Positions 14,832-23,152 are shown, numbered from the stretch's first letter. The stretch: DNA of 64,000 nucleotides from Actinomycetales bacterium (GCA_020444245.1 JAHLLI010000014.1:1-64000), one strand, 5' to 3'. Program-made: numbers and translations. Notes: generated from the letters alone by a model not told the origin.

Positions 14832-16696
14832 CACAGCAACCTGCCCACCTGGAACACCGCCACCGCCAGCAGCCACGCGGCCGCGAGCTGGGCTCCGACC
14901 GCGGCGAGCGTCCACCTCGTGCCCAGGATCCGGCGCTGTTCGGCGACGGTCGCCACGCACGGCGTGTATCCCAGCACGAAGACCATCAGTGCGAGGCCTG
15001 CGGCCTGGGGGTGGCCGTCGGACGTCGCCGTGAGCGTCTCGCGGATCGCCGAGACGAGCCCGCCGGGCTGGGCGGTCGGGTCCACCGCATACGCCTGGGC
15101 GAGCTGGCCGACCACGACCTCCTTGGCCACGAAGCCCCCCGCAAGAGCCGACACCAGGTGCCAGTCGCCGAACCCGGCCGGCGCCATCACCGGGGCCGCG
15201 GCCTCGGCCGCCCAGCCGTACAGGGAGTCGCCCGCCGGGCCCTCGCCGGAGCCTCCCCCGGGCGCCGGGATCGCCATGAGCGCCCAGACCACCACGAGCG
15301 CCGCGACCACGACCTTGCCGGCGCCGGTGGCGAAGGCGCCGACCCGGTTGCCCACGGAGACCAGCGTGGCCCGCAGCCGGGGCCGCTGGTAGGGCGGCAG
15401 CACCAGCACGAGCGGCTCGGCGCGCATGCCACGGAAGGTGGTCAGCCGCAGCGCGGCACCACCGACGAGGACGAGGACGACCGACAGCACGTACATCGCG
15501 AGCACCACGAGCCCGGCGTGCTCCGGGAGCACCACCTCGGCGAGCACGACGTACACCGTGAGCCGCGCCGTGCACGACGTCCACGGCACCAGGAGCGCGG
15601 TGAACAGGCGGTGCTTGAGACCGGGCAGGGTCCTGGTGGCGGCGAGCGCCGGCACGTTGCAGCCGAACCCGAGCACCAGGGGCAGCACGGCTCGTCCGTC
15701 CAGCCCGACGACCCGCATCGCGTGGTCGGCGAGGTAGGCGGCCCGCGCCAGGTAGCCGCTGTCCTCGATGACCGCGAGCGCGAGGTAGGTGATCGCCATC
15801 ACCGGGAGGAAGGTCGCGACGGTCCCCAGGCCGACGAGCACCCCGTCCACGAGCAGCCCGGAGACCCAGGCCGGTGCCCACCCCGAGAGCCACGAGCTCG
15901 CCAGGTCCGCGAGCGGTCCGCTGACCAGCCGGTCGACGAGGTCGATCACCGGCCCGGCGACGGCCGTCGTGAGCTGGAAGAGCGCCCAGAGCACCAGGCC
16001 GAACACCGGCAGGCCGATCCAGGGGTTGAGCAGGAACCGGTCGACCCGGTCGGTGCGCGTGAGGTGGACCTCGGGCGGGGGTGCCAGCCGCGACGTCAGC
16101 TCCTCGACCCAGGCGAACAGCTGCTGGGCGTCGGCCAGCCGGGTGGTGAGGTCCTCGCCCTGCCGTCCCGGGTGGGGATCGACGCCGCGCACCTGCTCGG
16201 CCCTGCCCAGAGCCTGACCCACCTCGTCCAGGCCGCGGCCGGACCGCGGGTCCACGCCGACCACCGGAACCCCGAGCTCGGCCGCGAGGCGCTCGAGGTC
16301 CACCGGCGAGCCGTGCTCGCGCGCCACGTCCAGCATCGTGACCGCGACCACCACCGGACGCCCGCTGCGGGCGACCTGGGCCAGCAGGTACAGCGACCTG
16401 GACAGCGCTGCGGCGTCCAGCACGACGAGCGCGATCGCGTCCGCGTCGGCCAGCGCGTCGACCACGACCATCTCGTCCGGGGATCGGGCCACCAGGCTGT
16501 AGGTCCCGGGCAGGTCCACGACGGTGCGGGCCTCGCCGGCCTGGCGCCACGTGCCACGCTGCATCTCCACCGTGGTCCCGGGCGCGTTCATCACCCGCGC
16601 GCGGGTTCCCGTCATCCGACCGAACAGGGTGGACTTCCCCGCGTTGGGGTTGCCGATCAGCAGGACGGTGGCCGCCGCGGTGGTGGATGCGGTCAC
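14828..16696 (-). CDS. feoB: Ferrous iron transporter FeoB
   Basis: A 622-aa protein with an N-terminal G domain and a C-terminal permease. GNPNAGKS (G1, about residue 15), the Thr of GTTVEMQRG (G2) and DLPGTY (G3) are intact. The expected G4 NxxD reads VTMLD, so the Asn is a Thr, and G5 is weak (VDPRSGRG). The permease has Gate-type segments including GFGCNVPALAATRTL with its Cys, and KEVVVGQLA. It moves Fe(II) into the cell. Its start overlaps the feoA stop by 4 nt. Confidence 0.93.
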   Translation of the reverse strand: MTASTTAAATVLLIGNPNAGKSTLFGRMTGTRARVMNAPGTTVEMQRGTWRQAGEARTVVDLPGTYSLVARSPDEMVVVDALADADAIALVVLDAAALSRSLYLLAQVARSGRPVVVAVTMLDVAREHGSPVDLERLAAELGVPVVGVDPRSGRGLDEVGQALGRAEQVRGVDPHPGRQGEDLTTRLADAQQLFAWVEELTSRLAPPPEVHLTRTDRVDRFLLNPWIGLPVFGLVLWALFQLTTAVAGPVIDLVDRLVSGPLADLASSWLSGWAPAWVSGLLVDGVLVGLGTVATFLPVMAITYLALAVIEDSGYLARAAYLADHAMRVVGLDGRAVLPLVLGFGCNVPALAATRTLPGLKHRLFTALLVPWTSCTARLTVYVVLAEVVLPEHAGLVVLAMYVLSVVLVLVGGAALRLTTFRGMRAEPLVLVLPPYQRPRLRATLVSVGNRVGAFATGAGKVVVAALVVVWALMAIPAPGGGSGEGPAGDSLYGWAAEAAAPVMAPAGFGDWHLVSALAGGFVAKEVVVGQLAQAYAVDPTAQPGGLVSAIRETLTATSDGHPQAAGLALMVFVLGYTPCVATVAEQRRILGTRWTLAAVGAQLAAAWLLAVAVFQVGRLLW

Positions 16697-16917
16697 GACC
16701 GGAGACGGACCTCGACGCCGGCCGCCGTGGCGCCGTCGATCGCCAGCCGCGCGCCGCCGAGTGCGATCACCCGGGCGCCCAGCGGGCCACGGTGCAGCAC
16801 GCGCAGCGTCGAGCCGACCCGCAGGCCCAGCTCACCGGCCCGCAGCAGCGTGGCCTCCTGGAGCCCGACCGAGACGACCTCGACGTCGGCACCCGGGATG
16901 ACCGTGTGCAGCTGCAT
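16693..16917 (-). CDS. feoA: FeoA SH3-like subunit
   Basis: A 74-aa SH3-fold protein, typical size for FeoA. It shows a LGLRVGSTLRVLHRGPLGARVIALGGARLAID core. ATG 16917 lies 6 nt after a TAGCAT -10 (complement of 16924-16929), so the feoABC message is probably leaderless. FeoA assists FeoB at the cytoplasmic face. Confidence 0.9.
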   Translation of the reverse strand: MQLHTVIPGADVEVVSVGLQEATLLRAGELGLRVGSTLRVLHRGPLGARVIALGGARLAIDGATAAGVEVRLRS

Positions 16918-16923
16918 GGCGTC

Positions 16924-16952
16924 ATGCTAGCGATGAGGTAAGGCATACCTAG
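16924..16952 (-). promoter_or_regulatory. feoABC promoter with IdeR/DtxR-type iron box
   Basis: TGAGGTAAGGCATACCTAG at 16934-16952 matches the 19-bp IdeR/DtxR consensus TTAGGTTAGGCTAACCTAA at 14 positions by eye and has perfect AGGTA/TACCT arms. It lies 4 bp upstream of the -10 TAGCAT (16924-16929), covering the spacer and -35. Iron-loaded IdeR there would block transcription. This is the expected control for a Feo system. Confidence 0.75.
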
Positions 16953-16966
16953 CCCCGAAGGTCCTA
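16953..16966 (-). promoter_or_regulatory. DosR-like half site upstream of feoA
   Basis: The minus strand reads TAGGACCTTCGGGG, related to the GGGACCTTTGG/GGGACCTTCGGCC sites found before pflB and the SQR-like gene. It directly abuts the iron box. Weak on its own. Confidence 0.25.
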
Positions 16967-16997
16967 CGCCGGTGCTCGCCGTGCCAATGTCGGTCGA

Positions 16998-17240
16998 TCA
17001 GGCGGTGAGCGCGAGATACGCCTCGTCGGGCGGACAGCCCGCGACGCCGGCCACCGCGCCTGCCAGCGCCCCCAGGGTCACCAGCAGCCCCTCGGGCCCG
17101 ATCCGCACACCGCGACGCCCTGCAGCGGCGCGCAGCTCCACCCAGTAGCACTCGTAGACGTCGTCGTACCCCCACACCGAGTCCGCCGACCAGCCGGGCA
17201 GTGCGAGGCTGCGTCGGAAGGCGGTGCGGGGCGTGCTCAC
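16998..17240 (-). CDS. Hypothetical protein
   Basis: An 80-aa protein from GTG 17240. It has no signal peptide or membrane segment except a small hydrophobic stretch (LLVTLGALAGAVAGVAG). WGYDDVYECYWVEL is the most distinctive stretch. A CACGAT -10-like hexamer sits 6 nt before the start. I do not recognise the family. It shares the intergenic region with the divergent UMF1 transporter. Confidence 0.55.
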   Translation of the reverse strand: MSTPRTAFRRSLALPGWSADSVWGYDDVYECYWVELRAAAGRRGVRIGPEGLLVTLGALAGAVAGVAGCPPDEAYLALTA

Positions 17241-17328
17241 CTCCCCATCGTGCGCCCCACCACCGACACGCGCCCTGCCGTGCACCGACGCGCAGCCTCC
17301 CGGGCACCCGCCGGACACCTCGGGCCCC

Positions 17329-17334
17329 TACGAT
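17329..17334 (+). promoter_or_regulatory. -10 hexamer (TACGAT), leaderless, for the UMF1 transporter
   Basis: TACGAT ends 6 nt before ATG 17341, leaving no room for an SD. Confidence 0.5.
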
Positions 17335-17340
17335 GCCCGG

Positions 17341-18840
17341 ATGGACACCGGCGCCCCCGAGGGGTCCCCCACGCCATCCGTGCCAGGCCGCGACCCGTGG
17401 GTGCAGGCGCCCACCCCGTCGCCGCCCCCCGTGCCGCCCGTGGTCCCGTCGCACGGCGTGGCGGAGCTGCCACCGAAGGAGCGCCGGCGCCGGGTCGTGT
17501 CCTGGGCGCTGTGGGACTGGGGCTCGGCGGCGTTCAACGCCGTGGCGACCACCTTCGTCTTCAGCGTCTGGCTGACCAGCTCTGCCTTCGTCTCACCCTC
17601 GATCGTGTCCGCCGCTGACGGTGCCGCGGAGGACTCGGAACCGGCGAAGGCGCTCGCCGACGTCATCGCGCAGCACTCGAGCTGGCTCGGCTACGGCCTG
17701 TCGATCGCGGCGGTGATCGTCGCGCTGCTGGCACCGGCCCTCGGTTCCCAGGCCGACAGCGCCGGGCGGCGCAAGCTCTGGCTCGGCGTGCACTCCGGGT
17801 TCGTCACCCTCGCGCTCGCCGCCATGTTCCTGGTCGTGCCCGACCCGAACCGCCTCACGCCCTACTTCCTGGGCGGCGTCGCCCTGCTCGCCGTCGGCAC
17901 CGTCTTCTTCGAGCTGGCGGCGGTCAACTACAACGCCCTGCTCGGATCGGTGTCGACCCGGGACAACGTGGGCAAGGTCAGCGGCTTCGGCTGGGGCATG
18001 GGGTACCTCGGCGGGATCGTCCTGCTCTTCGTCCTGCTCGTCGGCTTCATCGGCCTCGGCGACGCCGACGGGATGCTGGGCCTGACGGGCGACGCCGGCC
18101 TGAAGTACCGCGCGGCGATGCTCTTCTCGGCCCTCTGGTTCGGCGTGTTCGCCCTGCCGGTCCTGCTCAAGGTCCCGGAGCCGGCCGCGTCCCGAGGCGA
18201 ACGCAGGCGTCTTGGCTTCCTCGACTCCTACCGCAAGCTCGCCCACGACATCGCCGAGCTGTGGCGTGAGTCGCGCGACACCCTGAAGTTCCTCATCGCG
18301 AGTGCGGTCTTCCGCGACGGACTGACCGGCGTCTTCACGTTCGGAGGGATCATCGCCGCAGGGACCTTCGGGTTCTCCGGCTCCGACGTGATCATCTTCG
18401 CGATCGTCGCCAACGTCGTGGCAGGTGTCGCCACGATCTCCTCCGGCTGGTTCGACGACCGCTTCGGCCCGAAGGCGGTCATCGTCGTCTCGCTGATCGG
18501 TCTGCTGATCGCGGGCACCGCCATCTTCGTCCTGCACGCCGGCGGCGCTCGGGTCTTCTGGACCTTCGGCCTGGTCCTGACGATCTTCGTCGGGCCGGCG
18601 CAGACGGCCAGTCGCACCCTGCTGGCCCGGGTCATCCCGCCCGGCCGGGAGGCCGAGGTCTTCGGGCTGTACGCGACCACGGGGCGCGCGGCCATCTTCC
18701 TCGCGCCGTCGGCCTTCGCGGTGACGATCGCCCTCGGCGGGGCCCAGTACTGGGGCATCGTCGGGATCATGCTCGTGCTCGGCCTCGGACTGGCGCTGCT
18801 GCTGCCGGTGCGCCCCGAGCGCGCGACCTGGTCCTCCTGA
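17341..18840 (+). CDS. MFS transporter, UMF1/Atg22-like
   Basis: A 499-aa major facilitator with a Pro-rich cytoplasmic N-terminus (first 45 residues) and 12 helices. VSWALWDWGSAAFNAVATTFVFSVW at the first helix is the UMF1 signature, related to yeast vacuolar amino-acid effluxer Atg22. The substrate in bacteria is unknown. ATG 17341 is supported by the leaderless promoter. The hydrolase gene follows after 14 bp and may be cotranscribed. Confidence 0.85.
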   Translation: MDTGAPEGSPTPSVPGRDPWVQAPTPSPPPVPPVVPSHGVAELPPKERRRRVVSWALWDWGSAAFNAVATTFVFSVWLTSSAFVSPSIVSAADGAAEDSEPAKALADVIAQHSSWLGYGLSIAAVIVALLAPALGSQADSAGRRKLWLGVHSGFVTLALAAMFLVVPDPNRLTPYFLGGVALLAVGTVFFELAAVNYNALLGSVSTRDNVGKVSGFGWGMGYLGGIVLLFVLLVGFIGLGDADGMLGLTGDAGLKYRAAMLFSALWFGVFALPVLLKVPEPAASRGERRRLGFLDSYRKLAHDIAELWRESRDTLKFLIASAVFRDGLTGVFTFGGIIAAGTFGFSGSDVIIFAIVANVVAGVATISSGWFDDRFGPKAVIVVSLIGLLIAGTAIFVLHAGGARVFWTFGLVLTIFVGPAQTASRTLLARVIPPGREAEVFGLYATTGRAAIFLAPSAFAVTIALGGAQYWGIVGIMLVLGLGLALLLPVRPERATWSS

Positions 18841-18854
18841 CCGCGGCCGGCCCG

Positions 18855-19955
18855 GTGCACGACGACCTGGACTGGAGGGCGGACCCGCTGCCCGGGTGGC
18901 AACAGGCGGACCTCGACCTCGGTCGCGACGACGAGGGCCCGCTCGTCGCGACCCTGGTCCGGCGGGCTCCCGGCGCGCCGGGGGCACAAGCCACACGCAC
19001 CCCGCGCGCGTCCGGCCCGGCCGTGCTCTACGTGCACGGCTTCAACGACTACTTCTTCCAGACCCACGTGGCCGACGCCCTGGCCGAGCGCGGCTACACG
19101 CTCTACGCGCTCGAGCTGCGCCGGTGCGGTCGTGCGTTGCGCGACGGGCAGACCCCGCACTGGTGCACCGACCTGACCGAGTACACCGAGGAGCTGACCA
19201 CCGCGGCCCGCCTGATCCGAGGACCGTTCGGGCACGACCGCCTGGTGGTGATGGCGCACTCGACGGGCGGCCTGGTCGCCAGCCTGTGGGCGCACAGCCT
19301 GCGCAACGCCGGAGTGGTCGACGCCTTGGTCCTCAACAGCCCCTGGCTCGACCTGAACGCCGGCTGGTTCCGGCGCGTGGTCTCCACCCGGATCCTGGAC
19401 GTCGCCCCGCTCGACCCCCGCCAGGTCGTGGCCGACGAGCCGTCGGCGTACTCCTGGCACCTGCACGTCGACCACGGTGGCCGATGGGACTACGACCTGG
19501 CCCTCAAGCCGCCCGAGGGCTTCCCCGTCCGTGCGGGGTGGCTGCGGGCCGTGCGCCGGGGTCAGGCCCGGCTGGCGCGCGGGCTCCAGGTCACCGCGCC
19601 CGTGCTGGTCTGCACGGCCGCCTCGAGTGGGCCCAACACGCTTGCCAACCCGCTGCTGGACGCGCAGGACACCGTGCTGGACGTCGACCAGATCGCCGAG
19701 CGGGCACCGAGGGTCGGTCCGGAGGTCACCCTGGTCCGGATCCCCGGCGGTGTGCACGACCTCGCGCTCTCCGCCCCGCGTCCGCGAGCGATCTACCTGC
19801 GGACCGTGCTGGCCTGGCTGGACGCGGTCCTTGTCGTCGCCGACGACGACGCCGTGGCCGCCGATCTCGCCGATCTCGCCGCCCGCGCCGTCGCTCCGCC
19901 CGACGAGCTCACCCGGGCAGGAGCCGACGCACCCCAGCAGGATCGTTCGTCGTGA
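18855..19955 (+). CDS. Alpha/beta hydrolase (serine aminopeptidase S33-like)
   Basis: A 366-aa soluble hydrolase. The nucleophile elbow is MAHSTGG (about residue 134), the oxyanion strand LYVHGFNDYFF, and the His may be that of GGVHDLALS near residue 300. It resembles monoacylglycerol-lipase-like lysophospholipases. GTG 18855 starts the protein. Its last 47 bp overlap the 3' end of the opposing GDPD gene; both are phospholipid-directed families, so a shared role in lipid breakdown is possible. Confidence 0.85.
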   Translation: MHDDLDWRADPLPGWQQADLDLGRDDEGPLVATLVRRAPGAPGAQATRTPRASGPAVLYVHGFNDYFFQTHVADALAERGYTLYALELRRCGRALRDGQTPHWCTDLTEYTEELTTAARLIRGPFGHDRLVVMAHSTGGLVASLWAHSLRNAGVVDALVLNSPWLDLNAGWFRRVVSTRILDVAPLDPRQVVADEPSAYSWHLHVDHGGRWDYDLALKPPEGFPVRAGWLRAVRRGQARLARGLQVTAPVLVCTAASSGPNTLANPLLDAQDTVLDVDQIAERAPRVGPEVTLVRIPGGVHDLALSAPRPRAIYLRTVLAWLDAVLVVADDDAVAADLADLAARAVAPPDELTRAGADAPQQDRSS

Positions 19956-20721
19956 CCTCTGCGACCCCCGCCGACATGCAGTCGGCCAGGTCTGCGGCGG
20001 TGTCCACGGTCCACACCCGTACCAGCCGGCCGGCCTCGACCCAGCGCCGCACCCGGGCCGGCTCGGCGCGCAGGTAGCCGACCGAGGGCCCGACCCCACC
20101 GGCCCCACCGGAGTCCGCGAGCGCCACGGACTGCCCGAGCAGCGCCTCGGCGGTCGCGATGTCGAGCCCGTCGAGCTCGGCCGGGTCCAGCAGGTCCACG
20201 AGCGGCATCAACGACACCGGGTCGACCGACCGCGCGAGATAGCCCAACGAGCCCGGGTGGAAGCTCATCAGGCTGATGGTCACGTCGGCCACCCGGCCGT
20301 CGCGCCAGCCGGCGTCGTCCAGCACGCGCAGGACCGCGTCCTCGGCGTCCCAGCCGTACGGCGCCGGGTGCTTGAGCTCGATCGCCAGGCTCAGGGTCCG
20401 GCCGGCCGTGGCTGCGAGGTCCACGAGCTCGGCCAGCGTGACCAGCTGCTCCGCCGGCGCGCCCAGCGACCCGGGCGGCCGCGCGCCGCGCAGCAGGTCC
20501 AGCCCGCGCATCTGCGCCAGGGTGTGGCCGTGCACCGGCCCCGAGCCGTCGCTGGTGCGGTCCACCGTCGCGTCGTGCCAGCACACCGCGGCGCCGTCGG
20601 ACGTCAGCCGCACGTCGCACTCCAGGCCGTCGGCACCGTCGGCGAGCGCCTGGAGGTAGGCGGCCCTGGTGTGCTCGGGCCAGGTCGCACTCGCGCCCCG
20701 GTGGGCGATGACGCGCGTCAC
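19909..20721 (-). CDS. Glycerophosphodiester phosphodiesterase
   Basis: A 270-aa cytoplasmic GDPD. AHRGASATWPEHT at the N-terminus, ECDVRLTSDGAAVCWHDATVDRTSDG and a later EIKxP-like stretch (AIELKHPAPYG) provide the His/Glu/Asp catalytic and metal ligands. It hydrolyses glycerophosphodiesters to glycerol 3-phosphate and alcohol. GTG 20721 is the start; a TAGCGT -10 lies 6 nt upstream. Confidence 0.92.
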   Translation of the reverse strand: MTRVIAHRGASATWPEHTRAAYLQALADGADGLECDVRLTSDGAAVCWHDATVDRTSDGSGPVHGHTLAQMRGLDLLRGARPPGSLGAPAEQLVTLAELVDLAATAGRTLSLAIELKHPAPYGWDAEDAVLRVLDDAGWRDGRVADVTISLMSFHPGSLGYLARSVDPVSLMPLVDLLDPAELDGLDIATAEALLGQSVALADSGGAGGVGPSVGYLRAEPARVRRWVEAGRLVRVWTVDTAADLADCMSAGVAEVTTNDPAGVRRLLPG

Positions 20722-20727
20722 GTGTCC

Positions 20728-20733
20728 ACGCTA
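20728..20733 (-). promoter_or_regulatory. -10 hexamer (TAGCGT), leaderless, for the GDPD gene
   Basis: The minus-strand hexamer ends 6 nt before GTG 20721. Confidence 0.5.
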
Positions 20734-20759
20734 TCCGGTGCGCGAACGACCTGCAGATT

Positions 20760-20803
20760 GGGCCTTTCGTCCTAGCCGCATCGCCGCTCTGGGACCTTTG
20801 GCT
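20760..20803 (+). promoter_or_regulatory. Two DosR/DevR-like boxes upstream of the SQR-like gene
   Basis: GGGCCTTTCGTCC (20760-20772) and GGGACCTTTGGC (20791-20802) resemble the hypoxia-response box GGGACTWWAGTCCC (about 11 and 9 of 14 positions by eye). They lie just upstream of the CsoR/CstR-like dyad. Similar sites precede pflB. Confidence 0.4.
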
Positions 20804-20805
20804 GC

Positions 20806-20821
20806 ATACCCACACGGGTAT
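20806..20821. promoter_or_regulatory. CsoR/CstR-like operator upstream of the SQR-like gene (site D)
   Basis: ATACCCACACGGGTAT has 6-bp arms ATACCC/GGGTAT and the same 16-bp length as sites A-C, with a 4-bp ACAC centre. A TAGCCT -10-like hexamer is at 20857-20862, so this dyad lies farther upstream than the other three. It could belong to a second promoter. Confidence 0.55.
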
Positions 20822-20917
20822 GACGTTCGTCCCGAGCGCCCTCGGACGGCGCTGCATAGCCTGGCAACACCGGGGCGACGACCCGCCCCGCTCCGGGCCT
20901 CGACGTAAGGAGACGCC

Positions 20918-22195
20918 GTGCCAGCCCTAGTCGTCCTCGGCGCAGGGACCGCCGGAACCATGGTGGTCAACAAGCTGCGCCCCCAGCTCGGCCCCGACTG
21001 GACGGTCACGGTGGTCGATCCGTCCGACCTGCACCACTACCAGCCCGGGTACCTCTTCCTGCCGTTCGGCACGTACCAGCCCCGCGACGTCGTCAAGCCG
21101 GTCGCCCACGTCCTGGGCAAGGGCATCGAGCGGGTCAAGGCGGCCGTCGACCGCGTCGACGCCGACGCCCGCGAGGTGCACCTCGCCGGCGGTCGCACCC
21201 TGCCGTACGACTACCTGGTCATCGCCACCGGCACGACGCCCCGCCCCGACCAGACCCCGGGGATGGCCGAGGGCATGGGCCGCAACGTCCACGAGTTCTA
21301 CACCTACGACGGCGCCATGGCGCTGCGGCGTGCACTCGAGGGCTTCACCGGCGGCCGGGTGGTGGTCCACATCACCGAGATGCCGATCAAGTGCCCGGTC
21401 GCGCCGCTGGAGTTCGCGTTCCTGGTGGACGACTACTTCACCCGTCGCGGCATCCGCGACAAGGTCGACCTGCACTACGTCACCCCGCTGCCCGGTGCGT
21501 TCACCAAGCCGGTCTCGGCCAGGGCCTTCGGCGACACGCTGACCCACAAGGGCATCGAGCTCGAGCCCGACTTCGTGGTCGAGCACGTCGACGCCGACGC
21601 CGGGACCCTCGTCTCCTACGACGAGCGCGAGGTGCCGTTCGACCTGCTGGTGACCATCCCGCTCAACATGGGCGCGGACTACGTGGCGCGGTCCGGCTTC
21701 GGCGACGACCTCAACTACGTCCCGGTCGACAAGGAGACCCTGCAGTCGACGTTCTCCGACCGCGTCTTCGCAGTCGGCGACGCCTCGAACATCCCGGCGT
21801 CGAAGGCGGGCGCCGTCGCGCACTTCGCGGTCGACGGGTTCGTACCCAACTTCCTCGCCCACATCCAGGGCAAGCCGATGACCCACCGGTTCGACGGCCA
21901 CGCGAACTGCTTCATCGAGTCCGGGCACGGCAAGGCCCTGCTCATCGACTTCAACTACGACACCGAACCGCTCACCGGGGTGTACCCCTACGCGAAGGTC
22001 GGCCCGCTGTCCCTGCTCAAGGAGACGCGGATGAACCACCTCGGCAAGCTCGCCTTCAAGTGGATCTACTGGCACATCCTGCTGCCCGGCCGCCACCTGC
22101 CGGTGCCGATCCGGATGTCCATGGCCGGCAAGGTCCCGGCGGACCACGCCGAGGACGAGCCCACGGACGACGCCCCACCGATCCCCAGCTTCTGA
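20918..22195 (+). CDS. Sulfide:quinone oxidoreductase-like FAD protein
   Basis: A 425-aa flavoprotein of the SQR/NDH-2 superfamily. The FAD motif is VLGAGTAG (7-14), with VIATGTTPRP at 101 and the FAD-binding VFAVGDAS at 283-290. Only two Cys exist, C159 (MPIKCPVAPLEF) and C331 (HANCFIES), positioned like the two redox Cys of SQRs. A C-terminal amphipathic part (LAFKWIYWHILLPGRHLPVP) suits membrane contact. It likely oxidises sulfide to sulfane sulfur and passes electrons to quinone. AAGGAG precedes GTG 20918. TusE and DsrE-like genes follow. Confidence 0.85.
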   Translation: MPALVVLGAGTAGTMVVNKLRPQLGPDWTVTVVDPSDLHHYQPGYLFLPFGTYQPRDVVKPVAHVLGKGIERVKAAVDRVDADAREVHLAGGRTLPYDYLVIATGTTPRPDQTPGMAEGMGRNVHEFYTYDGAMALRRALEGFTGGRVVVHITEMPIKCPVAPLEFAFLVDDYFTRRGIRDKVDLHYVTPLPGAFTKPVSARAFGDTLTHKGIELEPDFVVEHVDADAGTLVSYDEREVPFDLLVTIPLNMGADYVARSGFGDDLNYVPVDKETLQSTFSDRVFAVGDASNIPASKAGAVAHFAVDGFVPNFLAHIQGKPMTHRFDGHANCFIESGHGKALLIDFNYDTEPLTGVYPYAKVGPLSLLKETRMNHLGKLAFKWIYWHILLPGRHLPVPIRMSMAGKVPADHAEDEPTDDAPPIPSF

Positions 22196-22219
22196 CCACC
22201 ACGTACGACAGGAGACGAC

Positions 22220-22534
22220 ATGCCCACCGCCACCATCAACGGCAAGGACGTGCAGATCGACGCCGAGGGGTTCATGACCGAGCCCTCCGAGTGGGACGAG
22301 GCGATCGCCGAGGTCCTGGCCGGCAACATCGGCATCGAGCTGACCGACGCGCACTGGAAGCTCATCCGGTTCCTGCGCGAGGACTTCGCCAAGCAGGGCG
22401 AGACCGCCACGACCCGCCGCGTGCAGACCGTCGGCGGCGTGCCGACGAAGGTGCAGTTCGAGCTCTTCCCCAAGAAGCCCGCCAAGAAGATGGCCTACAT
22501 CGCCGGGCTGCCCAAGCCCAAGGGCTGCGTCTGA
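22220..22534 (+). CDS. TusE/DsrC family sulfur carrier
   Basis: A 104-aa protein with the family core DAEGFMTEPSEWDEAIAE, LTDAHWKLIRFLREDF and C-terminal LPKPKGCV. The only Cys, C103, is the penultimate residue, the invariant persulfide carrier Cys. The second DsrC-specific Cys about ten residues earlier is absent, so it is TusE-like rather than a true dissimilatory DsrC. It follows the SQR-like gene by 24 bp and should accept sulfane sulfur from it or from DsrE. Confidence 0.92.
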   Translation: MPTATINGKDVQIDAEGFMTEPSEWDEAIAEVLAGNIGIELTDAHWKLIRFLREDFAKQGETATTRRVQTVGGVPTKVQFELFPKKPAKKMAYIAGLPKPKGCV

Positions 22535-22564
22535 CCTCCCCCACGACCACCGAGAGGACCTCAC

Positions 22565-23068
22565 ATGACCGACCAGCCCGTCATCCCGTCGTTCGGCGAC
22601 GACGACGAGTCCGACCGCAAGCTCGCCATCATCTGCTCCAAGGGCAACCTCGACATGGCCTACCCCGGCCTCATCCTGGGCAACGCCGCCCTGGGCGAGG
22701 GCGTCGAGACGCACCTGTTCTTCACGTTCTGGGGCTTCGACATGATCACCAAGTCCCGGATGGGTGACCTGAAGTTCACGCCGGTGGGCAACACCGCGAC
22801 GCACATGCCGATGGGTCTGACCCCGATGCCCGGCATCACCGGCATGGCCACCAAGCAGATGAAGAAGACGCTGGAGGACCTGGACATCCCGCCGGTGCCC
22901 GAGTTCCTCGAGCAGATCGTGGCGGCCGGCGGTCACCTGTGGGCGTGCCGGCTCTCGGCGGACATGAACAAGCTCACCGACGCCGACCTGTACGACGGCG
23001 TCGAGGGCATCATCAGCGCCTCGGACTTCATCGAGATGACCGAGGGTGCGCAGCTGCTGTTCATCTGA
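22565..23068 (+). CDS. DsrE-family (DsrE2-like) sulfurtransferase
   Basis: A 167-aa protein of the DsrE/peroxiredoxin-like fold. IICSKGNLDMAYPGLILGNAA at residue 23 and HLWACRLSADMNKL near 128 supply the two conserved Cys. THLFFTFWGFDMI and the C-terminal GVEGIISASDFIEM are typical of DsrE2-type proteins, usually membrane-anchored, but no anchor is visible here. It probably passes persulfide sulfur between the SQR product and TusE. It starts 30 bp after tusE. Confidence 0.88.
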   Translation: MTDQPVIPSFGDDDESDRKLAIICSKGNLDMAYPGLILGNAALGEGVETHLFFTFWGFDMITKSRMGDLKFTPVGNTATHMPMGLTPMPGITGMATKQMKKTLEDLDIPPVPEFLEQIVAAGGHLWACRLSADMNKLTDADLYDGVEGIISASDFIEMTEGAQLLFI

Positions 23069-23079
23069 GGCCCTTCCCG

Positions 23080-23115
23080 GACGCCGGGGCGGCAGTGCAG
23101 GGCCGCCCCGGCGTC
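23080..23115 (+). terminator. Strong hairpin after the DsrE-like gene
   Basis: GACGCCGGGGCGGC pairs perfectly (14 bp) with GCCGCCCCGGCGTC around an 8-nt loop, 11 bp after the stop. Its last bases overlap the next operator. It should end the SQR-TusE-DsrE message. Confidence 0.75.
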
Positions 23116-23145
23116 ATATACCCCCAGGGGTATATGACCTATACT
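23113..23145 (+). promoter_or_regulatory. Promoter of rhodanese lipoprotein with CsoR/CstR-type operator (site C)
   Basis: GTCATATACCCC and GGGGTATATGAC are perfect 12-bp arms around CA (23113-23138), containing the core ATACCCC-CA-GGGGTAT. The -10 TATACT (23140-23145) ends 7 nt before ATG 23153, so the transcript is leaderless and the operator covers the -35. This is the most symmetric of the four sites. Confidence 0.8.
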
Positions 23146-23152
23146 CCTCACC

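Noticed and set aside
22220-23068. Dissimilatory sulfite reductase pathway
   Set aside because: Only TusE- and DsrE-like genes are present. The second DsrC Cys is missing and no dsrAB is in the window.
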